Source: Bacteroidales bacterium UBA2295
Lineage (GTDB): Bacteria > Bacteroidota > Bacteroidia > Bacteroidales > Tenuifilaceae
Length of the DNA stretch: 31,348 nt
Assembly (NCBI GenBank): GCA_002345825.1
Contig: DDWD01000214.1
Span: forward strand, 1-31,348
Direction: 5' to 3'
Numbering within the stretch: the stretch's first letter is position 1; the number at the start of each line of letters is the position of its first letter. Positions 1 to 8,845 of this stretch are shown one piece after another. The notes below the pieces were generated by a model that searched no databases, was not told where the DNA came from, and saw nothing but the letters and a program-made list of their open reading frames with translations. The position numbers and the translations under genes were made by a program.

Positions 1-882
1 CTACTCACCATTCAGCGCTTTTCGAAGCATATTGGTAATACGGTACATGTTGTTGAGCCAGTCCGCATCAAGCGGATCGATAACCTCAACCTTACCACCA
101 ATATCGGAAGCGGCAGTTTTGGCTGTGCTCACATCAAATTCCCTTTGAATGAAGATGGTGGTTGCACCCTGCTCTCGCGCTTTCAGTATAACCGACTTAA
201 AATGTTGCATCGATGGAGACTTGCCATCCTCCTCTAGTGATACTTGGGTTAAGCCGTAATCGCGAGCATAGTAAGTTAGGGCAGGGTGGAAAATGAATAT
301 TTTTTTCGATTGAGTATCGGACAATGTAGCCTTTATGTGCCGATCGAGACTATCGAGTTGAGCGGCAAATGCCAGCGCATTGCTATTGAAATGCTCGGCA
401 TAATCGGGTAGTTGCTGTGCAAGGGTCATTGCAATAGTTTTCACCATAGTTTTCACCTCGGCAGGCGAAGTCCATACGTGGGGATCGTGCCCGTGGCTGT
501 GCGAATGTCCATGGTGGTCGTGGTCGCATTCCCCTTCCAACAGGTTCAACTCTTTTGAATGGTCAACCAGCAGGAGATTAGGGTTTTGCTTTTTAATATT
601 TTTAAGCATCGATAGTTCAAACTCAAGCAGTCCCAACGAAAAGTATGCGTTCGAGTTGCTTATAAGCTTAAGCTGTGATGCGGTAGGCTCGTAGGTTTCG
701 GGACTCGATCCGGCAGGAACCATTACCTCAACTCGAACCAATGTATCGGCAATTTGCTCTACAAAAAACTTTTGGGGAGCAATGCTAACCATCACTGTTG
801 GCTTGCTATCGGTTGTGGTTTGTGTGCTGCAGCTGGCCAGTATTATAGAGAATAATGATAGGATTGGAATAAATCGTTTCAT
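1..882 (-). CDS. znuA: Zinc-type ABC transporter substrate-binding lipoprotein (ZnuA-like)
   Basis: 293-residue cluster A-I metal-binding protein that would capture Zn2+ (or Mn2+) outside the inner membrane and pass it to an ABC permease. Residues 1-18 (MKRFIPILSLFSIILASC) form a lipoprotein signal with Cys18 as the lipidated residue. A His/Asp-rich loop at about 118-135 sits just before His135 of HVW. Other likely ligands are His199 (FHPAL) and an Asp in the DPLDADW segment near 270. Where many ZnuA proteins have the first ligand His, this one reads SPETYEP, so Glu62 may serve instead. The stop codon is the first three bases of the window, so the gene is complete. Any znuB/znuC partners would lie to the left, outside the window. 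The His-rich loop favours zinc over manganese. Confidence 0.85.
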   Translation of the reverse strand: MKRFIPILSLFSIILASCSTQTTTDSKPTVMVSIAPQKFFVEQIADTLVRVEVMVPAGSSPETYEPTASQLKLISNSNAYFSLGLLEFELSMLKNIKKQNPNLLLVDHSKELNLLEGECDHDHHGHSHSHGHDPHVWTSPAEVKTMVKTIAMTLAQQLPDYAEHFNSNALAFAAQLDSLDRHIKATLSDTQSKKIFIFHPALTYYARDYGLTQVSLEEDGKSPSMQHFKSVILKAREQGATTIFIQREFDVSTAKTAASDIGGKVEVIDPLDADWLNNMYRITNMLRKALNGE

Positions 883-907
883 TGATATGATAGTATAAAT
901 TAGTATT

Positions 908-938
908 CAAAATTACCTACAATTACCCAAAACACAAA
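908..938 (-). promoter_or_regulatory. Bacteroidetes-type promoter for the znuA-like gene
   Basis: On the minus strand, TTTG (938 to 935) is followed after exactly 19 nt by TAATTTTG (915 to 908). This matches the Bacteroidetes -33/-7 consensus TTTG and TAnnTTTG. The -7 element ends about 25 nt before the ATG at 882, so the 5' leader would be short. I saw no clear palindromic Zur operator nearby. The rest of the divergent gap up to 1119 is AT-rich, with no convincing plus-strand TAnnTTTG element. Confidence 0.6.
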
Positions 939-1119
939 AAAACAACAAAAGTTCCACGGTACTCAAATTTTTCAACCTATACTGCCATATTTAATTGTAA
1001 GTGCATACCTTACATAATAAAAAGATTTGTTTAATTGCACATAAAATTTGGTAAGATTATTAAAAACTAAACGATTGTATGTATTTTTTTACTTACTTTG
1101 GTGTAAAATAGATATTTCG

Positions 1120-3666
1120 ATGCAACGTTTAATTACCTTACTCATATTTCTACTTGTGTCCATCTTATCGTTTGGGCAAGAACCACAAAGCAGAGTAGAT
1201 AGCCTTCTTGTTGATTTAGACAAGGCCAAGGACTCCGATAAGGTTGGCATTCTAATAGAGCTAACTGATCACTTTTTGGATCGAGAGATAGGATACGAGT
1301 ATGCCACGGAGGCTTTAAAGATTGCCACCCGACTTAATCAGCCTAGGCTCAGAGCCGATGCCCTATTTATTTTAGGGAGATACTATAACGTTAACTATCA
1401 GGAGAACGATGCTTTAAAGCCTTTTAACGAAGCGTTAAGCATATACACCTCAATTAAAGATCAAATTGCAATAATTGATACAAAGCGAAATATTGGCCGC
1501 ACATACCGTTACCTAAAATCCTTTGATTTGGCAGAGCAGTTTACCTTACAATCGCTAGCATTGGCTAAAGAGATTGACGAGAGGGTTAAAGAGGCGGAAG
1601 CTCTATTGGATTATGGAGATATTCTTATTGACTTAAATAAATGTACCGAAGGTACTGCCAAGCAGCTAGAAGCCTTAGCAATTTTGCAAGAACACGGGTC
1701 GCCCAATGAGCTATATAGTGCTTACAATAAGCTGGGAGGCTCGTACTTCCATTGTGGCGAGTATAGGCTATCTATTGAAGCTTACCTGAGGGAGATTGAA
1801 ATTAGAGAATCACTTAACGATCTGCAGGGTGTAGCCATGGCACGTCATAACTTGGGCCGAACCCATAGGGTTATCGGCAATTTTCAGCTTGCCATTGAAC
1901 AGTATCAGATAAGTTTGAAACTATCGGAACAACTGGGGAAAAAGAACTATATAGCGGCCAATAGCAGCGAGATTGGATTGGTTTACGAATCACTTTCACG
2001 ATCTCAACTAGCCGTTGAGGAGAACGAGCAAAATTATCGGCGAGCCCTAATGTATCATAAGGAGGCTTTGGCGTTATATCGAGAGATGGAGAACCAGGGC
2101 AGGGTGGCGGAGTCGTTAAATAATATTGCGAATATCAGCTCCCTGTTGGCTATGAATAAATTTGTGGCTGAGTATGGCGAGGAGTGGGAAGACTCACTAA
2201 CAAGGCTAAATGTGAGTGATGTCGATTCGGTCTATCAAAGCACATTCGATTACTATTACCAAGCATTGGATATTTTTAATAGCCTAGATAATACCAAAGA
2301 GATTATCAATGTGAATATCAATCTGGGTAGCCACTACATATATATTCGCGATTGGGCTAAAGTTAGGCATCACCTAAATACAGCTTTCGATTTGGCACGC
2401 CAAATTAATAGCCAGTACGATATTGCGCTAATCCACTTCTATTTTGGTGAGTACCATAGCAAGCTAAGGAACTTCAACAACGCCGAGCAAAGTTTCCTAC
2501 TTAGCCTAAAAATATCGGAAGATTTAGGCATTAAAGATTTAGCAAGGCATACACACCAGAAACTATCCAAGGTTTATGAAAACACTGCAAACCTCACCAA
2601 AGCCATAGAGCACATAAAATCCTTCAATAAGATTAAGGATGAACTTTTCTCGGAGCAAAGCCAAAAGATAATTACCGAGATGCAAACCAAGTACGAGACC
2701 GAGAAGAAGGAGCAAGAGATTAAATTGCTAAATAACGAGAAGGAGCTGCAACGATCGGTGATACAGCGACAAAAACTTACCATTGCCATATCTATTATTG
2801 GTATAATTGTGATTTTGGCATTTGCCGGTTTGCTAATAAATATGGTTCGCCAGAAACAACGAGCCAATCGAATACTTGAAGAGAAGAATGTACTTATTTC
2901 GCATCAAAAGCAGGAAATTACCGATAGCATTCGCTATGCCAGTCGAATTCAAACTGCAATATTACCAACTCCAGTAATTCTTAAGGAGGCTTTAAAAGAT
3001 CATTTTGTGCTATTCTTACCCCGCGACATTGTTAGTGGCGACTTTTACTGGTTTACCAAGCAGCAGAATAAGATGGTGCTTGTGGCAGCCGATTGTACAG
3101 GACACGGTGTTCCTGGGGCTTTTATGAGTATGTTGGGGGTATCGTTCCTTTACGAAATTGTGAATAAGGAGGGGATTATGCAGCCTGCCGAAATACTCAA
3201 CAGGCTTAGGGAGTTCGTAAAGCTAACCCTGTCGCAAACCGGGAAAAAGGATGAGCAGAAAGATGGGATGGATATCTCGCTTAGCACCCTTGATTTGGAT
3301 AATATGAAGCTACAATGGGCCGGCGCTTACAACCCGCTAATCCTAATAAGAGACAGTGAGGTGATTGAGTACAAGGCCGATAAAATGCCTGTGGCAATTC
3401 ATATTACCGACCATATGCCATTTACTAACCATGAGATTGATCTGCAGCCCAACGATGCCTTCTATATGTTCTCCGATGGTTTCCCCGACCAGTTTGGCGG
3501 AGCCGAGGGGCGTAAGTACATGTCGAAACGCTTCAAACAATTCCTGCTCGATATTCATCAAAAGCCCATGGAGGAGCAGAAGGAGATATTACACCAAGAG
3601 CACTTGGCTTGGCGCGGCGATATGGAGCAGATTGATGATATAGTGGTATTTGGCGTAAGGGTTTAG
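1120..3666 (+). CDS. Membrane TPR protein with C-terminal SpoIIE/PP2C phosphatase domain
   Basis: The ATG at 1120 is chosen because it begins a clean Sec signal peptide (MQRLITLLIFLLVSILSFGQ). A TTG at 1048 is in frame but adds 24 residues in front of the signal. The 848-residue product has a large tetratricopeptide region (about 60-520), a coiled coil, one transmembrane helix (about 553-576), a second short coiled coil, and a PP2C-type SpoIIE domain (about 615-848). Metal-binding acidic residues are visible at GD641F, D658 (ADCTGHG), D786 (SDGFPDQFGG) and D839/D840 (DDIVVFG). The topology puts the TPRs in the periplasm and the Ser/Thr phosphatase in the cytoplasm. The family usually acts on anti-sigma antagonist-type partners, but none is encoded here. 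It is probably a signalling phosphatase; its target is unknown. Confidence 0.85.
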   Translation: MQRLITLLIFLLVSILSFGQEPQSRVDSLLVDLDKAKDSDKVGILIELTDHFLDREIGYEYATEALKIATRLNQPRLRADALFILGRYYNVNYQENDALKPFNEALSIYTSIKDQIAIIDTKRNIGRTYRYLKSFDLAEQFTLQSLALAKEIDERVKEAEALLDYGDILIDLNKCTEGTAKQLEALAILQEHGSPNELYSAYNKLGGSYFHCGEYRLSIEAYLREIEIRESLNDLQGVAMARHNLGRTHRVIGNFQLAIEQYQISLKLSEQLGKKNYIAANSSEIGLVYESLSRSQLAVEENEQNYRRALMYHKEALALYREMENQGRVAESLNNIANISSLLAMNKFVAEYGEEWEDSLTRLNVSDVDSVYQSTFDYYYQALDIFNSLDNTKEIINVNINLGSHYIYIRDWAKVRHHLNTAFDLARQINSQYDIALIHFYFGEYHSKLRNFNNAEQSFLLSLKISEDLGIKDLARHTHQKLSKVYENTANLTKAIEHIKSFNKIKDELFSEQSQKIITEMQTKYETEKKEQEIKLLNNEKELQRSVIQRQKLTIAISIIGIIVILAFAGLLINMVRQKQRANRILEEKNVLISHQKQEITDSIRYASRIQTAILPTPVILKEALKDHFVLFLPRDIVSGDFYWFTKQQNKMVLVAADCTGHGVPGAFMSMLGVSFLYEIVNKEGIMQPAEILNRLREFVKLTLSQTGKKDEQKDGMDISLSTLDLDNMKLQWAGAYNPLILIRDSEVIEYKADKMPVAIHITDHMPFTNHEIDLQPNDAFYMFSDGFPDQFGGAEGRKYMSKRFKQFLLDIHQKPMEEQKEILHQEHLAWRGDMEQIDDIVVFGVRV

Positions 3667-3696
3667 TATCATTTAGCTACGCTATGGGGGTAATCT

Positions 3697-3727
3697 TTAG
3701 TTTAATGATTCAAAATACCTACCTTTG
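3697..3727 (+). promoter_or_regulatory. Probable promoter upstream of meaB
   Basis: TACCTTTG at 3720-3727 is an exact match to the Bacteroidetes -7 element TAnnTTTG and lies 27 nt before the meaB ATG. At the expected 19-nt spacing the sequence is TTAG (3697-3700), an imperfect -33 element. With an 88-nt gap after the phosphatase gene, this suggests meaB and the next gene can be transcribed independently. Confidence 0.45.
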
Positions 3728-3754
3728 TCTCATCTTTGAGCAATTCATCAAACT

Positions 3755-4843
3755 ATGACAACAAAGGACGATTTTAGATCTGCACTAAAGGTTAATCCTG
3801 GGGTTGAGCAGCCGCCCACTGTCAACAGCAACATCGCTTCCCGTTTTAAAAAAAACAAGCGAAAGGCGCTGGATGTCAATCAGTATGTGCAGGGGATATT
3901 AAATCGTGACATTTCAATTCTAAGCCAAGCAATTACCCTTATCGAGAGTTCACTGCCCAGCCATCATGAGCTGGGGCAACAAATTATTGAGAAGTGCCTG
4001 CCCCACACGGGCAAATCAATAAGGATAGGAATTACAGGTGTGCCCGGTGTTGGTAAAAGTACTTTTATCGAGGCGCTTGGCGGCACAATAACTCAGGCCG
4101 GAGGCCGTTTGGCTGTGCTGGCCATTGACCCTAGCAGCGAGCGAAGCAAAGGTAGCATACTGGGCGATAAAACCCGTATGGAAACCCTTTGCAACGACCC
4201 CAATGCATTTATCAGGCCATCGCCTTCTGCCGGTTCGTTGGGAGGGGTGGCCCGCAAAACCCGCGAAACCATAATTCTGTGCGAAGCGGCTGGGTTCGAT
4301 ACTATTTTTATCGAAACTGTAGGGGTTGGCCAAAGCGAAACGGCTGTACACTCTATGGTTGACTTTTTTCTGCTGCTAATGCTTGCCGGTGCCGGTGACG
4401 AGCTGCAGGGGATTAAGCGTGGTATTATGGAAATGGCCGATTTGATAGCCATTACCAAAGCCGATGGCGAGAATGTAAACAAGGCCAAAAGTGCCAGGGT
4501 ACAATACGAAAATGCGCTACATCTTTTCCCAAAACCCGAATCGGGGTGGCTACCTCGGGTGCGTACCTGCTCATCGGTTACAAAAGCAGGTATTGATGTG
4601 GTTTGGGAACAAATTCTCGATTATGTTGATTTTACCAAGCGTTCGAGTTTTTTCCAAAAACGCAGACTTGAGCAGGCCAAGTACTGGATGTTTCAAACCA
4701 TAACCGAGGCATTAAAGGACGATCTGTTCAACAATCAACAGGTTAAGGAATTGATTAAAACCACAGAGCAGGATGTACTGTCCGATAGGATTAGCTCCTT
4801 TGCTGCTGCCAAACGGATTCTAGATTTTTACAAATCAATATAA
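3755..4843 (+). CDS. meaB: Methylmalonyl-CoA mutase-associated GTPase MeaB (ArgK family)
   Basis: 362-residue G3E-type P-loop GTPase. Walker A is GVPGVGKST (about 95-103, Lys101). It is followed by AIDPSSERSKGSILGDKTRM, the switch region typical of MeaB/ArgK, then ETVGVGQSE and a TKAD guanine-specificity motif. MeaB proteins guard methylmalonyl-CoA mutase: they gate loading of adenosylcobalamin and eject damaged cofactor. The family was once called ArgK/LAO transport kinase, a role no longer accepted. In many genomes meaB adjoins the mutase genes; here it does not, so the mutase must be elsewhere. The N-terminal 35 residues are polar and poorly conserved-looking. It lies 42 nt upstream of the TlpA-like gene, so the two are probably cotranscribed. 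Confidence 0.9.
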   Translation: MTTKDDFRSALKVNPGVEQPPTVNSNIASRFKKNKRKALDVNQYVQGILNRDISILSQAITLIESSLPSHHELGQQIIEKCLPHTGKSIRIGITGVPGVGKSTFIEALGGTITQAGGRLAVLAIDPSSERSKGSILGDKTRMETLCNDPNAFIRPSPSAGSLGGVARKTRETIILCEAAGFDTIFIETVGVGQSETAVHSMVDFFLLLMLAGAGDELQGIKRGIMEMADLIAITKADGENVNKAKSARVQYENALHLFPKPESGWLPRVRTCSSVTKAGIDVVWEQILDYVDFTKRSSFFQKRRLEQAKYWMFQTITEALKDDLFNNQQVKELIKTTEQDVLSDRISSFAAAKRILDFYKSI

Positions 4844-4885
4844 ACCATATTGCTCTTTAATTGTTATCAACCAAAAAAACGTAAA

Positions 4886-5986
4886 ATGAGAAAACTATTA
4901 GCAATTTCTTCTGTAGCCCTAATGCTACTATCGTGCTCAACCAGTGAGTACAAAATTAATGGAACCATTGAGGGGGCAACCGATCAAATGGTAGTTTTAA
5001 AAACTATGCAAGATAATGAGTTGGTTGCCGTAGATTCCACCATGATGACTAACGGAAAATTCGAGTTCGTTGGCTCAGTTGAGGTGCCCGATATCTATGC
5101 AGTTGATTTCAAATCACCTGAAGATAGGCTTATCCTGTTCCTTGAGAATTCAAATATTACCATTAGCGGTAATGTTGATAATATAATGTCGAGTGAGATT
5201 AAGGGATCCGCCACACAGGATCTGCTGTTGGAATTCAACCAAATGCAGGAAGAACTTTCCGGTCCTATGATGGAAATCCAACAAAAATTTCAGACTGCAG
5301 CAATGGACGGTTCACTTACCCCCGAGTTAGAAGAGCAGCTGCGTTCGGAGTTTATGATTGAGAACGACAAGATGATGAAATCGGTTAAGCAATTTGCCCT
5401 CGATCATACCCAATCAGTACTGTCGGCATACATTACCCTAACCCAGCTGGCTAACCAGCTGTCGTTCCAGGAGCTGGACAGCATCGTATCTCAATTCCCA
5501 AAAGAAATTCAGACATCACCTTTTGTTATTGCCCTAAACGAGAAGCTGGATATTGATAAGCTTACCGCAGTGGGTCAAACATTCATCGATTTCACTCACC
5601 CAGATCCTGATGGCAATATGGTTACATTTTCATCGGTAACTGGTGAGAATTACATCTTGTTAGATTTCTGGGCTGGTTGGTGTGCTCCTTGTCGTCAAGA
5701 GAACCCAAACTTGGTGAACCTTTACAATCAGTACAAGGATAAAGGTTTTGATATTTTTGGTGTTTCGCTAGATCGTAGAAAGCAGGAGTGGCTCGACGCC
5801 ATTAAGGATGATGAGTTGGCTTGGCATCAGGTATCGGATGTAACAGGTTGGGAAAACCCTGTTGCCAAGATGTATGGTGTGCAGTCTATCCCAGCAAATC
5901 TGCTTATCTCACCAGAGGGAAAGATATTAGCCAAAAATCTTAGAGGCGAAGATTTAGCCAAAAAACTTGCTGAGTTATTAGATTAG
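4886..5986 (+). CDS. DUF4369/TlpA-like thiol-disulfide oxidoreductase lipoprotein
   Basis: The ATG at 4886 starts a lipoprotein signal (MRKLLAISSVALMLLSC, lipid Cys17); an in-frame TTG at 4850 would place 12 extra residues ahead of it. The 366-residue protein has an N-terminal DUF4369 beta domain (about 20-120), a helical middle rich in Gln/Met/Glu (about 120-215), and a TlpA/ResA thioredoxin fold (about 230-366). The active site is WCAPC (Cys266, Cys269), with a cis-Pro context at VQSIPANLL. Such proteins are attached to the envelope of Bacteroidota and reduce disulfides, for example in apocytochromes, or respond to redox stress. The substrate here is unknown. It ends just before a bidirectional terminator shared with alaS. 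Confidence 0.87.
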   Translation: MRKLLAISSVALMLLSCSTSEYKINGTIEGATDQMVVLKTMQDNELVAVDSTMMTNGKFEFVGSVEVPDIYAVDFKSPEDRLILFLENSNITISGNVDNIMSSEIKGSATQDLLLEFNQMQEELSGPMMEIQQKFQTAAMDGSLTPELEEQLRSEFMIENDKMMKSVKQFALDHTQSVLSAYITLTQLANQLSFQELDSIVSQFPKEIQTSPFVIALNEKLDIDKLTAVGQTFIDFTHPDPDGNMVTFSSVTGENYILLDFWAGWCAPCRQENPNLVNLYNQYKDKGFDIFGVSLDRRKQEWLDAIKDDELAWHQVSDVTGWENPVAKMYGVQSIPANLLISPEGKILAKNLRGEDLAKKLAELLD

Positions 5987-6010
5987 CAGTCGGTATATTG
6001 AATAGTGCAA

Positions 6011-6036
6011 AAAAAGGGGCCATTGGGCCCCTTTTT
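6011..6036. terminator. Bidirectional intrinsic terminator between the TlpA-like gene and alaS
   Basis: A GC-rich hairpin with stem GGGGCC (6016-6021) and GGCCCC (6026-6031), loop ATTG, is flanked by A5 on the left and T5 on the right. It therefore reads as a rho-independent terminator on both strands. It lies in the 65-nt gap between two convergent genes, which is where a shared terminator is expected. Confidence 0.85.
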
Positions 6037-6051
6037 CAGTATTCAAGCTTC

Positions 6052-8682
6052 CTAGTGTTTTTGCTTTTCGAAGAGTTCAACCGCTTTAGCAATAGCTTTA
6101 TCGAGCCCTTGCACATCTTTACCTCCTGCTGTTGCGTAGAAAGGTTGGCCACCGCCACCACCTTTCATCTCCTTGGCAGCCTCGCGGATGATGGTAGAGG
6201 CATTTGCTTTATTGGACTCGATGAGCGACTCGGATACCATTATGGTTAGCATCGGTTTGTCGTTGATCTGGGCGCCAAGAACAAGGAAAAGATCTTTTAC
6301 CTCGTTTCGGATTTGATATGCCAGATCTTTTACGGCATCAGCGCTATCGATATCAATTTTTTGAGCAATAACAGCTGCACCATTCTTAGTTACAGCGCTA
6401 GATATTAGGGAGCCCTTAAGGTTTTTTACGCGCTCCTTGCTGTAACCTTCAACTTGCTTTTTTAGGGAGGCATTTTCTTTTACCAATTTTTCAGCTGCCA
6501 ACATTAAATCGGGAGGGTTACCCATAAGATCTTTAAGGTTCTTAATGTAATCGACCTGTTGGTATAAAAAATCTTCAGCCCTTTGGGCAGTTATGGCTTC
6601 AATTCTTCGTATTCCTGCTGATATTGCACCTTCGGAAACGATTTTGAACAGCCCTATATTCCCGGTTGCATTTACGTGTGTTCCGCCGCAGAGTTCAACC
6701 GAATCGCCAAAACGTATAACCCTAACCGAATCGCCATACTTTTCGCCAAACAGAGCCATGGCTCCCATTTGTTGGGCCTTATCCATAGGGACATCCCGAT
6801 GCTCATCAATAGTTGTGTTTTTGCGAATGGCAGTATTCACCATATTTTCCACCTTACGAATTTCTTCGTCGGTCATCTTTTGAAAATGTGCAAAATCGAA
6901 TCGGAGGTAGTCGGGGTGTACCAACGAGCCTTTCTGCTCAACGTGCGAACCAAGCACCTCTCTGAGCGCATGGTGTAACAGGTGTGTTGCGGTATGGTTA
7001 TTTGCTGCGCTATTTCTTTTCTCTATATCAACCTCGGCTGTAAAAGTTTTGCTAGCATCCGTTGGGAGTTTGTCTACCAAATGGATTGTAAGATTGTTCT
7101 CCTTTACAGTATTCAGTATTTTAATAGTCTCCTTATTGTTAGCTATAGTTCCCATATCACCAACCTGTCCGCCCGATTCGGCGTAAAACGGTGTTCTGTC
7201 GAATACCAAATGGAATTGCTCCTTGCCTTTTTGCTTTACTGTTCGGTAGCGAGTGATTTTAACTTCGGACTTCAGCGAGTCGTAGCCCACAAATTGGGTT
7301 TCGGTGTTTGGTAAAATCTCCAACCAGTCGAGAGTTTCAACGTTAGCCACGCTGCGCGAGCGCTGCTTTTGCACTTGCATTTCCTTTTCAAAATCGGCTT
7401 TGCTTACTTTGAAGCCGTGCTCGCGAAGAATCAGCTCGGTGAGATCGAATGGGAATCCATATGTATCGTAAAGGATAAATGCATCGTTGCCAGTAATTTC
7501 TTTCTTTCCTTTTACGCTGGCCTTTTCCATAATTCCGTCGAGCATTCTGATACCGGTTTCGAGGGTTCTGAGGAACGATTGTTCCTCCTCGAAAATCACT
7601 TTGGTAATCAGTTCCTGCTGAGCAGTAATTTCAGGGAACCATTTACCCATTTGGTTTGCAAGTATGGGAACCAGCTTATTGATGAATGGCTCGTTAAAGT
7701 TGAGGAAAGTGTAGCCATATCTGACCGCACGCCGAAGAATTCGTCGGATTACATATCCTGCCTTAACATTTGAGGGTAACTGGCCATCGGCAATGGAGAA
7801 TGAAACCGCTCTGAGATGGTCGGCAACTACGCGCATAGCCACATCGGTTTTTATATCCTTACCATATGCAATGCCGCATTCACGGCTAATTTCTTGAATT
7901 ATTGGTTGGAAAACATCAGTATCGTAGTTGCTTTGCTTGCCTTGGAGAGCCATGCAAAGTCGTTCAAATCCCATCCCGGTATCGACATGCTTTGCCGGAA
8001 GCGATTCCAGAGAACCATTAGCTTTTCGGTTGAATTGGATAAATACCAGGTTCCAAATCTCAATTACTTGAGGGTGTCCTTCGTTTACCAATTCTCTACC
8101 CGATATTTTTGATTTCTCTTCGGGGCTTCTTAGGTCGATATGTACTTCGGAGCAAGGGCCACATGGGCCAGAATCTCCCATTTCCCAAAAATTATCCTTC
8201 TTTGACCCCAGTAGAATCCTATCCTCTGGCAGAAACTTTTTCCACAAGTCAAGCGATTCCTTATCTACCTCAAGTCCATCGTCTTGACTCCCCTCAAATA
8301 CCGTAGCATACAGGTCGGCACTGTTAAGCTTGAGTATGTCAACCAAAAACTCCCAAGCCCATTCAATGGCTTCTTTTTTAAAGTAATCGCCAAACGACCA
8401 GTTGCCCAGCATCTCGAACATGGTATGATGATATGTATCATGCCCAACCTCATCCAAATCGTTGTGTTTTCCCGATACTCTAAGGCATTTCTGCGAGTTA
8501 GCAACCCTTTTCTGCTTGGGGTCCAAGTTACCCAGAAAGATGTCCTTAAACTGGTTCATCCCAGCATTGGTGAACATAAGCGTAGGGTCGTTTTTCACAA
8601 CCATAGGCGCCGATGGCACAATTTGGTGATTTTTGCTCCTAAAAAAGTCTAAAAATGCTTGTCTTGCTTCTCCCGATGTCAT
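6052..8682 (-). CDS. alaS: Alanyl-tRNA synthetase
   Basis: 876-residue class II synthetase that charges tRNA-Ala, the same length as the E. coli enzyme. The N-terminal catalytic domain begins MTSGEARQAFLDFFRSKNH and includes FTNAGMNQFKD (motif region) and HDTYHHTMFEMLGNWSFGDY. The editing domain has the zinc-binding set HTATH (His563, His567) and CGGTH (Cys665, His669), which clears mischarged Ser/Gly-tRNA. The C-terminal C-Ala domain ends with the characteristic GGGGGQPFYATAGG stretch. No domain is missing and the start is well placed. The upstream region is shared divergently with the first M23 peptidase gene. Confidence 0.97.
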   Translation of the reverse strand: MTSGEARQAFLDFFRSKNHQIVPSAPMVVKNDPTLMFTNAGMNQFKDIFLGNLDPKQKRVANSQKCLRVSGKHNDLDEVGHDTYHHTMFEMLGNWSFGDYFKKEAIEWAWEFLVDILKLNSADLYATVFEGSQDDGLEVDKESLDLWKKFLPEDRILLGSKKDNFWEMGDSGPCGPCSEVHIDLRSPEEKSKISGRELVNEGHPQVIEIWNLVFIQFNRKANGSLESLPAKHVDTGMGFERLCMALQGKQSNYDTDVFQPIIQEISRECGIAYGKDIKTDVAMRVVADHLRAVSFSIADGQLPSNVKAGYVIRRILRRAVRYGYTFLNFNEPFINKLVPILANQMGKWFPEITAQQELITKVIFEEEQSFLRTLETGIRMLDGIMEKASVKGKKEITGNDAFILYDTYGFPFDLTELILREHGFKVSKADFEKEMQVQKQRSRSVANVETLDWLEILPNTETQFVGYDSLKSEVKITRYRTVKQKGKEQFHLVFDRTPFYAESGGQVGDMGTIANNKETIKILNTVKENNLTIHLVDKLPTDASKTFTAEVDIEKRNSAANNHTATHLLHHALREVLGSHVEQKGSLVHPDYLRFDFAHFQKMTDEEIRKVENMVNTAIRKNTTIDEHRDVPMDKAQQMGAMALFGEKYGDSVRVIRFGDSVELCGGTHVNATGNIGLFKIVSEGAISAGIRRIEAITAQRAEDFLYQQVDYIKNLKDLMGNPPDLMLAAEKLVKENASLKKQVEGYSKERVKNLKGSLISSAVTKNGAAVIAQKIDIDSADAVKDLAYQIRNEVKDLFLVLGAQINDKPMLTIMVSESLIESNKANASTIIREAAKEMKGGGGGQPFYATAGGKDVQGLDKAIAKAVELFEKQKH

Positions 8683-8752
8683 AAATATTTATAATTTAGG
8701 TATTTGATATTTTTGTGGGGTATCCAAAATGCATTAAAAATTTAGCTAAAAC

Positions 8753-8783
8753 TTTGCAAAAATAAATATTTACCTTAGATTTG
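8753..8783 (+). promoter_or_regulatory. Bacteroidetes-type promoter for the first M23 peptidase gene
   Basis: TTTG at 8753-8756 is followed after exactly 19 nt by TAGATTTG at 8776-8783, a full match to the Bacteroidetes -33/-7 arrangement. The ATG at 8846 lies about 62 nt downstream. The -33 element abuts a minus-strand -7-like element at 8757-8764, so the divergent promoters may compete. Confidence 0.65.
8757..8764 (-). promoter_or_regulatory. Possible -7 element for alaS
   Basis: On the minus strand the sequence reads TATTTTTG, an exact TAnnTTTG match, 75 nt upstream of the alaS ATG. No TTG-like -33 element is present at the 19-nt spacing, so support is partial. Confidence 0.35.
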
Positions 8784-8845
8784 CCGCTATTAGTCAATTT
8801 AGAAACTTTTTAAACAAACCAATTTTTAGCTTTTTAATGACAAGT

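Noticed and set aside
1048..1119. Upstream TTG start for the TPR-SpoIIE gene
   Set aside because: It would put 24 unlikely residues ahead of a clean signal peptide that begins at the ATG at 1120.
4093..4488. Minus-strand reading frame of 131 codons inside meaB
   Set aside because: It lies fully antisense to the conserved GTPase core and shows no recognisable domain; it reflects codon bias in meaB.
5998..6249. Plus-strand reading frame of 83 codons after the TlpA-like gene
   Set aside because: It runs through the bidirectional terminator and antisense to the conserved C-terminal domain of alaS.
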